Shown piece by piece: positions 54,473-63,023 of a DNA stretch of 64,000 nucleotides (its first letter is position 1; every line of letters begins with the position of its first letter). The notes beneath the pieces are model-generated. The model ran no database searches. It was not told the DNA's origin and saw only the letters and a list, made by a program, of their open reading frames with translations. This DNA is from Tuberibacillus sp. Marseille-P3662 (GTDB taxonomy: Bacteria; Bacillota; Bacilli; Bacillales; Sporolactobacillaceae). The DNA lies in the NCBI RefSeq assembly GCF_900178005.1, contig NZ_FXBS01000004.1:62001-126000 (forward strand), in the 5' to 3' direction. The translations under genes were made by a program, and so were the position numbers.

Positions 54473-55468
54473 TTAATCCACTCCCGGTAAAAATTCGTTC
54501 GTAAACGCTTTGTCTATATCAACATCTTTTTTAATAAGATTATACTTTTTCATAAAATCGGTATAACGCGTCCAGACTTCTTCATCTTGCAGACCCCATT
54601 TTTTGGCGTCGGCTTGGTAGTGGTCACTTAACCACTTTTGACTGGCATGAACTAACTTTTTATTTAATTCCGGCGCGTACTCCAGCAAGATATCCGCAGC
54701 CTCATCAGGATGTTGAATCGCGTATTGATACCCTTTACTTGTCGCGGCCATGAATTTTTCCGTCAAATCTTTTTGTTCATTCACATGGTGCTCATTGGTT
54801 GTGATCACTGGTGTATAATAGTCCAGCGCAGGATGTAAATCTTTCAACCAAATTAAGTTCAAATCCGTTCCCTTTAACTTCGCTTGCACACCATCCCAAC
54901 CATAATAAATCCATTCAAAATCGGCGAGTTTGCCGATCGATTTGAAGAAATTCGTTTTACCTAGCGTTGCGAATTTAACCTTGGAAGGATCAGCATTGTG
55001 ACGTTTCATGACAGCTTTAATTGTAGCCTTCTCGCTCGGAGCCCCCCAACCGCCGTAAGTCTGACCTTCAAAATCTTTGACTTCAGTAATGCCTGCCTGT
55101 TTCTTAGAAGCGAAGGCTGACGTGTTATGTTGAATCACAGCTCCTATAGACACGAGCGGGATATCTTGGGCCCGGGCTTGTGTCACGCCTTCTTGGGCGC
55201 CAATACCAAAGTCAGCTTCACCCGAAGCGACCAACTGATCGGTTGAACTCCCTTGACCAGGCTGCTTAATGTTGACCTTTAGCCCTTCGTCTTTATAAAA
55301 TCCTTTTTTCTTAGCGACATAGAGTCCTGTGTGATTGGTGTTCGGTGACCAGTCCAACATCATTGAAACTTTTTGCCGCTTTTGTTCACTGTCAGCACCA
55401 TCACCTTGATCAGAACACGATGCAAGCACCCCTAAACTGGCGATAACCAATAATAGTTTTCGAATCAT
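54473..55468 (-). CDS. thiY: NMT1/THI5-like substrate-binding lipoprotein
   Basis: This 331-residue solute-binding lipoprotein has a signal peptide ending in the lipobox LASC (Cys18). The mature part has the NMT1/THI5 blocks LDWSPNTNHTGLYVAKKKGFYKDEGL, VASGEADFGIGAQEGV and YGGWGAPSEKATI, which occur in ThiY proteins binding formylaminopyrimidine. It would sit on the outer face of the membrane and feed the permease. It overlaps nothing and lies 4 bp upstream of the ATPase gene. Confidence 0.9.
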   Translation of the reverse strand: MIRKLLLVIASLGVLASCSDQGDGADSEQKRQKVSMMLDWSPNTNHTGLYVAKKKGFYKDEGLKVNIKQPGQGSSTDQLVASGEADFGIGAQEGVTQARAQDIPLVSIGAVIQHNTSAFASKKQAGITEVKDFEGQTYGGWGAPSEKATIKAVMKRHNADPSKVKFATLGKTNFFKSIGKLADFEWIYYGWDGVQAKLKGTDLNLIWLKDLHPALDYYTPVITTNEHHVNEQKDLTEKFMAATSKGYQYAIQHPDEAADILLEYAPELNKKLVHASQKWLSDHYQADAKKWGLQDEEVWTRYTDFMKKYNLIKKDVDIDKAFTNEFLPGVD

Positions 55469-55489
55469 AATGAATGGAACCCCTCTAAC

Positions 55490-56278
55490 TTAAGACTTAT
55501 ACTGCCAATGCATGACGAACCGTGCGAGACACTCAACAATCATATAAATCAGCAAGCTCAAACCGATGATCACAACAATCGTCGCAAAGACCCGGCCATA
55601 CAAATAAGATTGCGTTGATAAACTCAGTAATATGCCTAATCCGCGACTGCCGCCGAATAATTCACCGATGACCGCCGACATCACGCTATATGTCGCGGCC
55701 ATGCGTAAGCCCGTAAACAATGATGGCAACGCCGCCGGCCACTTAACGAAGCGGAAAATTTGCCATTTCGTCGCATTCATCGCCCGCATGAACGTAATGT
55801 ATTCGCGCTCAACAGACTGCAAGCCGCCAGCCAGACTCACTGTAATCGGAAAAAAACACACGAGCGCAACAATGAGAATGCGTGGCAACGGTCCTAGGCC
55901 AAACAGCAATAAAAAAATGGGAGCCAACGCAAAATAAGGAATCGTTTGTGAAATCACGAGCAACGGATAAATCGCCCGGCGCAATACACTGGAAAAATCA
56001 ATCGCCACAGCGACAATGATGCCAGCTATAACCGCTATAACGAGCCCGAACACCGTTTCATACAATGTCACCGTGGTATGTTTCATAAGTAAATCCCAGC
56101 TGTTAACTAAGGCGGACAGGACATCAGACGGCGGTGGCAAAATATAATCTTCCGTCAACATAAACCGAGCAGTCAGTTCCCAGATCCCAATCAATAACAC
56201 AATCAGTAATAAGGGCGGATAGACTTGGTGCCACCAAGAAACGCGCGTTTTATGCCCGGTATTGATGGGTTTTTTCAT
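55490..56278 (-). CDS. thiX: Thiamine-precursor ABC transporter permease
   Basis: This 262-residue permease has six membrane helices. The ATPase-contact motif lies in FMRAMNATKWQIFRFVKWPAALPSLFTGLR, the EAA loop with the G-W-x-x-F-x-x-x-x-P-A pattern. The N-terminal RVSWWHQVYPPLLLIVLLIGIWE matches the SsuC/TauC/ThiX group. It starts 9 nt behind GGGAG inside the end of the preceding gene, a 29-bp overlap, so translation is coupled. Confidence 0.88.
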   Translation of the reverse strand: MKKPINTGHKTRVSWWHQVYPPLLLIVLLIGIWELTARFMLTEDYILPPPSDVLSALVNSWDLLMKHTTVTLYETVFGLVIAVIAGIIVAVAIDFSSVLRRAIYPLLVISQTIPYFALAPIFLLLFGLGPLPRILIVALVCFFPITVSLAGGLQSVEREYITFMRAMNATKWQIFRFVKWPAALPSLFTGLRMAATYSVMSAVIGELFGGSRGLGILLSLSTQSYLYGRVFATIVVIIGLSLLIYMIVECLARFVMHWQYKS

Positions 56279-56540
56279 CCATAGTAACTCCCTCTGGACG
56301 GTAATGAATTTTGATATTCGTGATCACTTCCGATGCCCCGGCATCCAACACTTTTTGCTGCGCTTGTTTCGCAATCTCGATCAATTCGTCTAACTCACCC
56401 TCCATCACGGTTTCCATCGGGCCGACTTCATATTTCACACCAGATGCTTGAATGACCGCAATCGCTTGATCGACAATATTATAGACATCATCTGTATTGA
56501 CTTTAGGTATCACTTGCAGGGCTAAATTCGCTTGACCCAT
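56250..56540 (-). CDS. MTH1187/YkoF-type thiamine-binding protein (DUF77)
   Basis: This 96-residue ferredoxin-like-fold protein matches the thiamine-binding MTH1187 family: LALQVIPKVNTDDVYNIVDQAI, then SGVKYEVGPMETVMEGELDELIEI, and a final ITNIKIHYRPEG strand. Such proteins bind thiamine or HMP in the cytoplasm, often encoded with ThiXYZ or YkoEDC transporters. First gene of the TPP-controlled operon. It is a cytoplasmic partner, since no signal peptide is present. Confidence 0.88.
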   Translation of the reverse strand: MGQANLALQVIPKVNTDDVYNIVDQAIAVIQASGVKYEVGPMETVMEGELDELIEIAKQAQQKVLDAGASEVITNIKIHYRPEGVTMDEKTHQYRA

Positions 56541-56579
56541 TATGTCATCTCCTTAATAAAGTTCTAGATTAAATTAAAG

Positions 56580-56945
56580 GCTTTTTCGCTGATTGGTACG
56601 GCAGGCGACGACTCCTGCGGGAATAGCATGAGTCTTGAGACCCCGCAGCGCAATCAAGGATGATCAGCGCATGTAAGGAGGTTCAGCTTAAATAAAGAGG
56701 TTCAGCTAAAAACGTCACGTCCTGTGACATCGCTGAACTGACCCGCGTCCTGCGGGCCTACGTCCTGTGACATCGCTGACCCTACCCACATCAATCCACC
56801 CCAAAAAGCCAAAAATCGCTTTTCAGGGACCCCGGGTGTGGGCATGAGGCTCAAGCCATGCCCGCGGAAAGCACCCGCCTAGCGTGAAAATCAACAGGCT
56901 AAGCACACTTACAAATGCTTGGATTTTCTGCTTTCGTTTTAATTA
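56580..56945 (-). repeat. Composite non-coding repeat-like segment in the thiamine operon leader
   Basis: This stretch of about 365 bp has no open frame. It contains CTGCGGG...CCCGCAG near 56612-56649, the directly repeated 19-mer CGTCCTGTGACATCGCTGA (56718-56736 and 56761-56779), two copies of GAGGTTCAGCT, and CCCGCGGAAAGC. Such GC-rich pieces resemble dispersed intergenic repeats of Bacillaceae. It separates the TPP riboswitch from the first gene. Confidence 0.7.
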
Positions 56946-56969
56946 TGAAATTGATTCAAACAGCAAAAT

Positions 56970-56997
56970 AAAAAAATGCCGCCCGATCAAAGGCAGC
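56970..56997 (-). terminator. TPP riboswitch expression-platform terminator
   Basis: On the minus strand, GCTGCC pairs with GGCGGC (one G-T pair) and is followed by ATTTTTTTA. It lies about 25 nt after the aptamer, as expected for transcriptional attenuation. Confidence 0.75.
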
Positions 56998-57019
56998 ACG
57001 TTATCCATCCGTTAAACAC

Positions 57020-57107
57020 TTCGGATTGCGTTCCTTCGCTGGCATTACCCAGATCAGGTTCACGGGTCGATGCAACAACATCCTCTCAGCCAAAATTGGC
57101 TCCCCGA
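57020..57107 (-). promoter_or_regulatory. TPP riboswitch (THI element)
   Basis: Read on the minus strand, the conserved aptamer parts appear in order: GGGGAGCC, GGCTGAGAGG, ACCCGTGAACCTGATCTGGG, and TAATGCCAGCGAAGGAA. The CTGAGA and ACCTGATCTGG...AATGCCAGCG...GGAA signatures are diagnostic of TPP aptamers. A short outer stem TCGG/CCGA closes it. A terminator follows, so high TPP should switch the transport operon off. Confidence 0.95.
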
Positions 57108-57227
57108 TTCACTCATGTAATTGTTAATTTTAATGTAACAATAGTCGTTCGAATTGTAAACTCATATGTTCATATATAAAAGCTGGAGGGCCGTCGAGGT
57201 TCGGAACACTTAATCTTAGGATGTTCC

Positions 57228-57449
57228 TCAGCGCCGTTTACTCAAGATGCCTTTACTAGAGCCCCCTGATAGACTATAGGCATTCGCATTAAGCCGGTCT
57301 TTCACTTCATCCCAAATCGCTGCGCCGCGCAAACTCTTTTCCACGACTTGATCCAAGATCTTTTTATCCTTAATACCATGGATCTTAGGTCCGTAAGCCA
57401 TATTATCATAGATCGATTTTGGAAAAGGATTCGGATGTTGGAACAAGGA
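57228..57449 (-). pseudogene. pstB: Relic of phosphate ABC transporter ATPase (pstB)
   Basis: About 70 codons match the middle of Pst[31 protein letters not shown], then [29 protein letters not shown]. The Walker A half is missing upstream. Immediately after the LSGG signature the frame turns into unrelated [10 protein letters not shown] and stops, so Walker B is missing too. Upstream it runs into the ppiB terminator. It cannot be functional. No other pst gene is in the window. Confidence 0.88.
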
Positions 57450-57457
57450 TTGAAATC

Positions 57458-57489
57458 TAAAAAATCCCGGCGCCATCACTGACGCCAGG
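57458..57489 (-). terminator. Terminator of ppiB
   Basis: On the minus strand, CCTGGCGTCA pairs with TGGCGCCGGG (G-T pairs allowed) around 4 nt and is followed by ATTTTTT. Confidence 0.8.
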
Positions 57490-57500
57490 ATCAAAATCTA

Positions 57501-57935
57501 TTATTCGTCCCAAACTTTAACTTCTTTCATCGTATCGCCGTTCTCCATTTTCAAAACCGTATCCATGCCTTCGAGTACTTGTCCAAATACTGTATGTACA
57601 CCGTCTAAATGCGGCTGCGGATCATGCGCAATGAAAAATTGGCAGCTTCCGGTATCTTTTCCGGCGTGAGCCATAGACAGCGCGCCTTGGTGGTGTTTAC
57701 GCGGATTGCCTTCCGTTTCACACTTAATCGTATAACCAGCATTGCCCGTTCCGTTACCTTTTGGACAACCTCCTTGAGAAACAAAACCTGGGATGACGCG
57801 ATGAAACGTTAACCCATTGTAAAAATCGTCATTAGCCAATTTCTCAAAGTTTTCAACCGTTTTTGGTGCATCGTCCGGATAAAACTCAATCAATATATTG
57901 TCACCATTTTCCATGGTGATTTGTCCTTTTTTCAT
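57501..57935 (-). CDS. ppiB: Peptidyl-prolyl cis-trans isomerase (cyclophilin type)
   Basis: This 144-residue cytoplasmic cyclophilin catalyses proline isomerisation during folding. It has [30 protein letters not shown] (active-site Arg, Phe and Gln), [19 protein letters not shown] and [17 protein letters not shown]. Length matches Bacillus PpiB. The ATG is preceded by GGAGGACTT at good spacing. It has its own terminator. Confidence 0.95.
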   Translation of the reverse strand: MKKGQITMENGDNILIEFYPDDAPKTVENFEKLANDDFYNGLTFHRVIPGFVSQGGCPKGNGTGNAGYTIKCETEGNPRKHHQGALSMAHAGKDTGSCQFFIAHDPQPHLDGVHTVFGQVLEGMDTVLKMENGDTMKEVKVWDE

Positions 57936-57959
57936 TTTCGGAAGTCCTCCTTGATTGAT

Positions 57960-58480
57960 GGTTCATGCAGCGCCTTTTATTTTACTATAGAATCTGATCG
58001 GGGGCAAAAAGAAAGGGAGTAAAGGATGTTTTATAGCTTGACCTTCTTCTTGGTGTTTACAGTAACATTCAGAGGGGTGATAGCCTAGCTGCTATGGCTT
58101 CTAGTATGATGGTTTTCCTTGAAACGGAGAGACGTGTTCTACCATCCAAGCAAAGAACCATTAAGGTTTCAGCGAAAATCTAATGCATAGAGGCTATACA
58201 TAGAAGGGAAAAGAATAGCACAAGATGTAGAGGGAACTTTAGGCGTGATAAGTTTCGGTCAAAAGTAGCTCATCAAAGGTACTTTGGGGCAAACATTCTA
58301 GCTCATCATATTTTATGCGGACCAGAACGACATGAGTACAGCCCATGAACATTATTCTTTCTAAACGAAGACATATGAGGATATCTTAACCGTCAACATG
58401 TAGACATACTGGCTTAGTAGTAGCAGTTCAGATTTACCCTATGGCTCTTCCATTACCAGGATCGAAAGGAGCGTATAAAG
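57960..58480. other. Non-coding stretch upstream of the P450 cassette
   Basis: About 500 bp without a supportable gene, terminator or recognisable repeat. It presumably holds the promoter of the ferredoxin operon; TTGACC near 58039 has no good -10 partner. Short hairpins such as TAGCCTAGCTGCTATGGCT occur. The disordered look is compatible with decayed or imported DNA, but I cannot show its source. Confidence 0.4.
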
Positions 58481-58726
58481 ATGCGTGTTGTTGTTGATTT
58501 GAATAGCTGCCAAGGCTACGCTCAATGCTGCTTTTTGGCTCCTGAGACATTCAAGCTTGCAGGCGAAGAAGCGCTTATGTATCATCCGGGCCCTAACAAT
58601 GAGCACAGCGAAAAAGTGTTGCGTGCCGCAGCGTCCTGCCCTGTTCAGGCTATCTTCGTAGAAGAGACAAACCATCAGAATGACGAACAAAAAGAGAATA
58701 AGGAAGTGGGAAAACATCATGACTAG
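58481..58726 (+). CDS. 3Fe-4S-type ferredoxin of a P450 system
   Basis: This 81-residue single-cluster ferredoxin has cysteines at CQGYAQCC and SCPVQAI. The first motif is C-x5-C with a middle residue (Tyr/Ala) replacing the second cysteine, the pattern of 3Fe-4S ferredoxins that reduce cytochrome P450 (C-x-x-H/Y-x-x-C...CP). The start (MRVVVDLNSCQGYAQC) lies behind GAAAGGAG. It overlaps the reductase gene by 8 bp. It should carry electrons from the next gene's product to the P450. Confidence 0.88.
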   Translation: MRVVVDLNSCQGYAQCCFLAPETFKLAGEEALMYHPGPNNEHSEKVLRAAASCPVQAIFVEETNHQNDEQKENKEVGKHHD

Positions 58727-60044
58727 CACATCTAACGTTCAAAATTCCGTAAACGGTCGTATCGTCATTGTAGGAGCCTCGCTGGCAGGATTACGAGCCG
58801 CTGAAGCGGTGCGGAAAGAGGGATTTACAGGACAATTGACCGTCATTGGCGATGAGCCACATGAACCGTACGACCGACCACCACTCTCCAAACAAGTGTT
58901 GGAGGGTTGGGTTCCTGCTGATCGTACCGCATTACCTCGCCAACGTCATCTTCTTGATGATGTTGAGTGGCAGCTTGGTGTCTCTGCTACCGGATTAGAC
59001 ATGGTAAACAAACGGGTACAGCTTGCCGATGGGAATACCGTTGAATTTGAACGGTTGCTAATAGCGACTGGTGTACGTGCTCGACCATGGCCTAAAGAAG
59101 AAGAACGAAATCTAGATGGTGTGTTTGTTCTACGAACCCGTGATGATGCTGAACGACTTCATAAGCGTTTGAGCACTAAGCCTCGTCGTGTGCTTGTGGT
59201 CGGCGGTGGATTTATGGGCTGTGAGATCGCTTCAGTTTGCCGTGAGCTTAATCTCTCTGTCACTGTTGCGGAACGGAGTGACACGCCGTTGGTCAGTGCA
59301 CTTGGTGCGGAGATTGGTGAAGTGGCAGCCCAAATGCAGCGCGATTATGGTGTCGATTTGCGATGTCATACGACGGTCCTTGGGCTAGAAGGGGACTCTG
59401 ATGGACAATTGCAACGTGCTCATTTGTCCGATGGAAGTACGTTGGATGTTGACGTCGCTGTCATCGCTATGGGATCTATTCGAAATACAGAGTGGCTTGA
59501 GCATTCTGGGTTGGCCGCCGGACAATTGGGGGTAACATGTGACGCAAGCTGTCGCGTCTTCGATAGTCATGGCGTTGTCTCTAACGACGTTTTTGTTGCA
59601 GGTGATGTATCACGTTTTCCTCATCCACTTTATGACCATCAGCTGATCACGCTTGAGCACTGGGGACATGCTGTGGAGCAGGCTGAGGTTGCGGCTCACA
59701 ATATGGTATGTACTGGTGCCGAGCAGCGTCCATATAAGGAGGTTCCCTCTTTCTGGTCAATGCAGTTTGGCGTCAATGTCAAATCGGTCGGTCTGCCAAC
59801 TTTTGCAGATGAAGTTGTCGTCATGCAAGGTTCAACTGAGAGAAGACGATTCGTGGCTGTTTATGGCCACCAAGGGCGCACAGTAGCCGCCGTAAGCTTT
59901 GATCAAGGGCGGTGGTTACCATATTACGAGACTCACGTTGCCGCAGCCGCACCATTTCCACCGGCTGCCCCCTCGTATGATATATCTAAGCCCTTGCAAT
60001 CTGTTCCAACTCGTTTTCCTAAGTCGACAAGTTCACGATCTTGA
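58719..60044 (+). CDS. NAD(P)H-dependent ferredoxin reductase (FAD)
   Basis: This 441-residue flavoprotein resembles putidaredoxin/rhodocoxin reductases. It has the FAD-binding IVIVGASLAGLRAAEAVRKEG, GDEPHEPYDRPPLSKQVL, LLIATGVRARPWP, the NAD(P)H-binding VLVVGGGFMGCEIASVCRELN, and VFVAGDVSRFPHPLY near the FAD ribityl site. It passes electrons from NAD(P)H to the adjacent ferredoxin. The ATG of MTSTSNVQNS lies behind AGGAAGTGGG and overlaps the ferredoxin stop. Wording and codon choice look more actinobacterial than the neighbouring genes, suggesting acquisition; this is inference. Confidence 0.9.
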   Translation: MTSTSNVQNSVNGRIVIVGASLAGLRAAEAVRKEGFTGQLTVIGDEPHEPYDRPPLSKQVLEGWVPADRTALPRQRHLLDDVEWQLGVSATGLDMVNKRVQLADGNTVEFERLLIATGVRARPWPKEEERNLDGVFVLRTRDDAERLHKRLSTKPRRVLVVGGGFMGCEIASVCRELNLSVTVAERSDTPLVSALGAEIGEVAAQMQRDYGVDLRCHTTVLGLEGDSDGQLQRAHLSDGSTLDVDVAVIAMGSIRNTEWLEHSGLAAGQLGVTCDASCRVFDSHGVVSNDVFVAGDVSRFPHPLYDHQLITLEHWGHAVEQAEVAAHNMVCTGAEQRPYKEVPSFWSMQFGVNVKSVGLPTFADEVVVMQGSTERRRFVAVYGHQGRTVAAVSFDQGRWLPYYETHVAAAAPFPPAAPSYDISKPLQSVPTRFPKSTSSRS

Positions 60045-60144
60045 TCGTAGCGTTACAGGGTCTGAACAAATCTGTACTGGGGTGGCTTTGTGAGTAACGC
60101 GCCACCCTATATCGCTAAATATATATACTTGGGAGGAAAACCCT

Positions 60145-61368
60145 ATGAAAGAAGAGAGTCTATTTCAACAGGTAAATAACTATGCCAACCGCGCCAATCC
60201 GTATCCTCTTTACAAAGAATTACTCAAGACGCCTATCGTACAAGAGGCGGATGGCAGCTATGTGATTAGCAGCCATCGCCTCATAGGCAAATTGTTGTAT
60301 GATCCAAGGCTAAGTTCAGATCCTCGCAGTCGCCTTTCGGATCAGGAGAAAGCAGCAACGTCCACAGAGGGGGAACCATCATTTCTGATGTTGGATCCAC
60401 CTGAACATGATCGGAAGCGTCGCTTGGTGACACGTCAGTTCGGTCCTCCTCACACCCCGCAGATGATTGACGACATGAAAAGCGAACTGACGCATATCGT
60501 GAATGACCTAATTGATCGAATGCAGGACCGTTCCCGCATTGATATCGTCGATGACTTCGCCTACCCTTTTCCAGTGACGGTCATTTGCCGATTGCTTGGT
60601 GTTCCCGAGGAGGACGAACCAAGGTTCCATGTTTGGGCGGACGCAATTGTTGCAAGTTTAGATCCCCTTCCACAGGACGATGACGAACAACCGACAATGG
60701 ATGAGACTCAAGCTCGCAGGGAGATCGAGCAGTATATGGGGGAACTAATACAGAGTCGTCGTGACCAGCCAGGAGATGATATGCTCTCCCGACTTATCAG
60801 TGACGAGAGTGGTGATGGGCATTTGTCCCCTACGGAACTTACATCCACCTCGATATTACTCCTGATAGCCGGTCATGAGACCACGGTGAACTTGATGGCC
60901 AATGGCTGGTTGACATTGTCACGGAACCCAGGGGTGTTGGAACGTTTGCGAAACGAACCAGGACTGGTTGTTCCGCTTGTTGAAGAACTCTTACGCTTCG
61001 AACCACCTGTGCAATTTTTGGCAAACCGTACCGCTCTCGCTGACATTTCGCTTGACGATGTCACAATTCCAAAAGGTTCCATTGTTAATTTATTGCTCGC
61101 TGCTGGAAATCGCGATCCTGAACAGTTTGCTGATCCTGACCAATTCATTCCAGATCGTACGGATAATCGGCATTTTGGATTTGGCAACGGAATTCACTAC
61201 TGCTTTGGAGCTCCGCTGGCTCGTCTGGAGGTACAGATTGCGTTGGATGCCTTAGCCCGCCGTTTGGTAAACCCTCAACTGGTTCTCGATCCACCACCGT
61301 ATCGACAGAACGCGCTCTTGCGGGGCCCGCGACATCTCCATGTAGATATTGACGGTATACAGGCATAA
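60145..61368 (+). CDS. Cytochrome P450 (class I, soluble)
   Basis: This 407-residue soluble P450 has the I-helix oxygen-activation motif LLIAGHETTVNLMANG, the K-helix E-x-x-R in LVEELLRFEPPVQF, and the heme-binding loop FGFGNGIHYCFGAPLARLE with the proximal cysteine. The pattern HDRKRRLVTRQF in the C-helix contacts the heme propionates. It follows the ferredoxin and reductase genes and is served by them, making a complete three-component monooxygenase. The substrate cannot be predicted. It resembles CYP105/CYP107-like bacterial enzymes by eye only. Confidence 0.93.
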   Translation: MKEESLFQQVNNYANRANPYPLYKELLKTPIVQEADGSYVISSHRLIGKLLYDPRLSSDPRSRLSDQEKAATSTEGEPSFLMLDPPEHDRKRRLVTRQFGPPHTPQMIDDMKSELTHIVNDLIDRMQDRSRIDIVDDFAYPFPVTVICRLLGVPEEDEPRFHVWADAIVASLDPLPQDDDEQPTMDETQARREIEQYMGELIQSRRDQPGDDMLSRLISDESGDGHLSPTELTSTSILLLIAGHETTVNLMANGWLTLSRNPGVLERLRNEPGLVVPLVEELLRFEPPVQFLANRTALADISLDDVTIPKGSIVNLLLAAGNRDPEQFADPDQFIPDRTDNRHFGFGNGIHYCFGAPLARLEVQIALDALARRLVNPQLVLDPPPYRQNALLRGPRHLHVDIDGIQA

Positions 61369-61369
61369 C

Positions 61370-61650
61370 ATTTCGGACGGTGTTATCATGAATCAGCACC
61401 AAATATTAGAATTCTAATATTCAGGAGATGTACAGGCTACGCAGGAATCTCAGCGCTCTTTTCTTCATGATTCAACGCTACTCTTGAACCCGGTTACCGC
61501 AAGTGTAAGGCGTTTTCATCAGACCTTGCACGGCTTCCCTGCTTGAGGAGGAAGTTGGCCGACTTCCTTCAGACACGCAGTCATCTACAGCTACTACTGC
61601 CTTCACTGTTCGGGACTTTCATCCTATAGCCTGTACCCATGCCAGGCACA
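61370..61650. other. Non-coding, apparently decayed segment after the P450 gene
   Basis: About 280 bp with no supportable gene. It carries the self-complementary AATATTAGAATTCTAATATT near 61403, and a stretch (GAGGAGGAAGTTGGCCGACT and GGACTTTCATCC...CCATGCCAGGCAC) that looks like the non-coding edge of a mobile element. I cannot assign it to a known one. Confidence 0.4.
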
Positions 61651-61690
61651 TCAAAAAATCCCGGCGGCATAACTACGTCGGGATTTTTTG
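61651..61690. terminator. Bidirectional hairpin terminator
   Basis: TCAAAAAATCCCG pairs perfectly with CGGGATTTTTTGA around about 15 nt. It is preceded and followed by A- and T-runs, so it works in both directions. Confidence 0.85.
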
Positions 61691-61699
61691 ATTGAGGCA

Positions 61700-61858
61700 A
61701 ATACAACCTATGCATGGACATTCTGTTCATGAACTTTATTCGACAATGTCCCATGATCCGATTTTCATCTATTAACGTCTGTTTTTCCTTATCATTCGAT
61801 CCGCAACCCGCCAATAAGAAGAGTACCATAACAAAACAAACCGATGTTCATAATTCTC
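61700..61858 (-). pseudogene. Truncated, frameshifted lipoprotein gene relic
   Basis: The frame (minus strand) reads MVLFLLAGCGSNDKEKQTLIDENR and then degenerates into the terminator and unrelated sequence. LLAGCGS is a lipobox. The expected signal-peptide start lies one frame away (MNIGLFCY, starting near 61853), so a frameshift separates the two parts. Only about 40 lipoprotein-like codons remain. Confidence 0.6.
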
Positions 61859-61905
61859 CCATAATTCCCCTTCCTTTGACTTAGTTAGGAATAATTAGCC
61901 TTATT

Positions 61906-62130
61906 CTATGATGCGACATTTGCACCAAACCATAAGAAAAAACCAATCACCGCAATATTGATAAGGGTTATAGGCAAGGCTATCATAGCTATATTTTTCT
62001 TCTCTGTTTGATTAGAAAAAGCCAAGATTGCAAGTATAACGGAGGCTACGGTACCTACAAAAATAAAAATCACTACGACAGATCCAACTTGCTCTGTTAT
62101 TGCTACGGCAATTGGATCTAAAAGAATCAT
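61906..62130 (-). CDS. Small membrane protein, start uncertain
   Basis: The visible 74 codons encode two hydrophobic helices (VVVIFIFVGTVASVILAILAF and IAMIALPITLINIAVIGFFLWFG). The frame stays open about 90 nt further upstream (INRKFSWRSYTFLILSILVTLS) and would add another helix, but it has no ATG, GTG or TTG there. AAAAGGAG lies 8 nt before an in-frame ATC, as if an ATG had mutated. The gene is either shortened or uses an unusual start. The function is unknown. Confidence 0.5.
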   Translation of the reverse strand: MILLDPIAVAITEQVGSVVVIFIFVGTVASVILAILAFSNQTEKKNIAMIALPITLINIAVIGFFLWFGANVAS

Positions 62131-62255
62131 AGAAAGCGTAACCAGGATACTTAAAATTAAAAAGGTATAACTTCTCCAAGAAAATTTTCTATTGATGACA
62201 ATTACTCCTTTTAGTTTCTATTAAAATACTAATCCCAGTTAAACAGACGATTTAG

Positions 62256-62708
62256 CTATTTATATTTAGACAGATATTCGGCTACCTCTTCTGGTACTTT
62301 GAAACTAAATGTATTGTTTTTTATATTGAAATCAATATAGGGGGTATCTTTATATGTTGTCATGCCCGCAATTTTATTTAACTCGTTTTTACCTTTGCCT
62401 GATTCGCCCAATTTAACAGTATTCTCTTGATACATTTTATATTTTTCCCCCTTAATAGCCTTTGAGGGAACATCTTTCATTTTCCACTTATCAAGTTTAA
62501 GAGCTTTAACAAATTTTTTTATCTCTTGGTCATTTGTCATTGTTGTAATTGGTTCAGATCCTTTCGGTGATAAAACTTCAATTTTTTGTGCCTTATCTAA
62601 ACTGGCGGTCCAGTTCTTATCATCTGACTTATTATCGCCTACCTTACAGCTAACCAAAAGAAATGAAATACTTGTCACAAACAAAAATAGCATAAAGATT
62701 TTCTTCAT
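62256..62708 (-). CDS. Putative lipoprotein, unknown function
   Basis: This 150-residue protein has a signal peptide (MKKIFMLFLFVTSISF) ending in the lipobox LLVSC. The mature part is charged (VGDNKSDDKNW...IEVLSPKGSEPI) and ends with EVAEYLSKYK. The ATG of MKKIF lies 8 nt behind GAGG; a longer frame starting directly after the upstream gene's stop is less likely. No family recognised. It is probably co-transcribed with the membrane protein upstream (40 bp gap). Confidence 0.7.
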   Translation of the reverse strand: MKKIFMLFLFVTSISFLLVSCKVGDNKSDDKNWTASLDKAQKIEVLSPKGSEPITTMTNDQEIKKFVKALKLDKWKMKDVPSKAIKGEKYKMYQENTVKLGESGKGKNELNKIAGMTTYKDTPYIDFNIKNNTFSFKVPEEVAEYLSKYK

Positions 62709-62747
62709 AGACACGTCCTCAATTAATACTTTTGAAACTTTAGCCAT

Positions 62748-63023
62748 TTATTCCAAGCCGCGCTTATATCTTATAAACATTATTCCGGAAAAAACCAGAG
62801 TGTAAGTAATAGAAGAAATGAAAAACTCAGATAAATTTCCAGATAATAAGACATAATCCATTACAAAAAACATGACATTCACCAAAACTAAAACAATGAC
62901 CGTCCATTTTAATAAGCCGATGTTTTGCCTCTTAGCCCAACGCCCTAGCACCAAAGCTAGTAAACCTAAAAATACCACAAAAAACAAACCAAACAAGGAT
63001 ACAATTAGACTCTTTTGCTCCAC
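62748..63023 (-). CDS. Small three-helix membrane protein, unknown
   Basis: This 91-residue protein has three hydrophobic helices: SLIVSLFGLFFVVFLGLLALVLG, WTVIVLVLVNVMFFVMDYVLL and FISSITYTLVFSGIMFI. It ends with a basic tail (RYKRGLE). It resembles no family I can name. Its stop is followed closely by the lipoprotein gene, so the two may be one unit. Confidence 0.6.
   Translation of the reverse strand: MEQKSLIVSLFGLFFVVFLGLLALVLGRWAKRQNIGLLKWTVIVLVLVNVMFFVMDYVLLSGNLSEFFISSITYTLVFSGIMFIRYKRGLE

Noticed and set aside
61440-61650. Group II intron or insertion sequence end
   Set aside because: Some words look familiar, but no domain V, open frame or terminal repeats can be shown.
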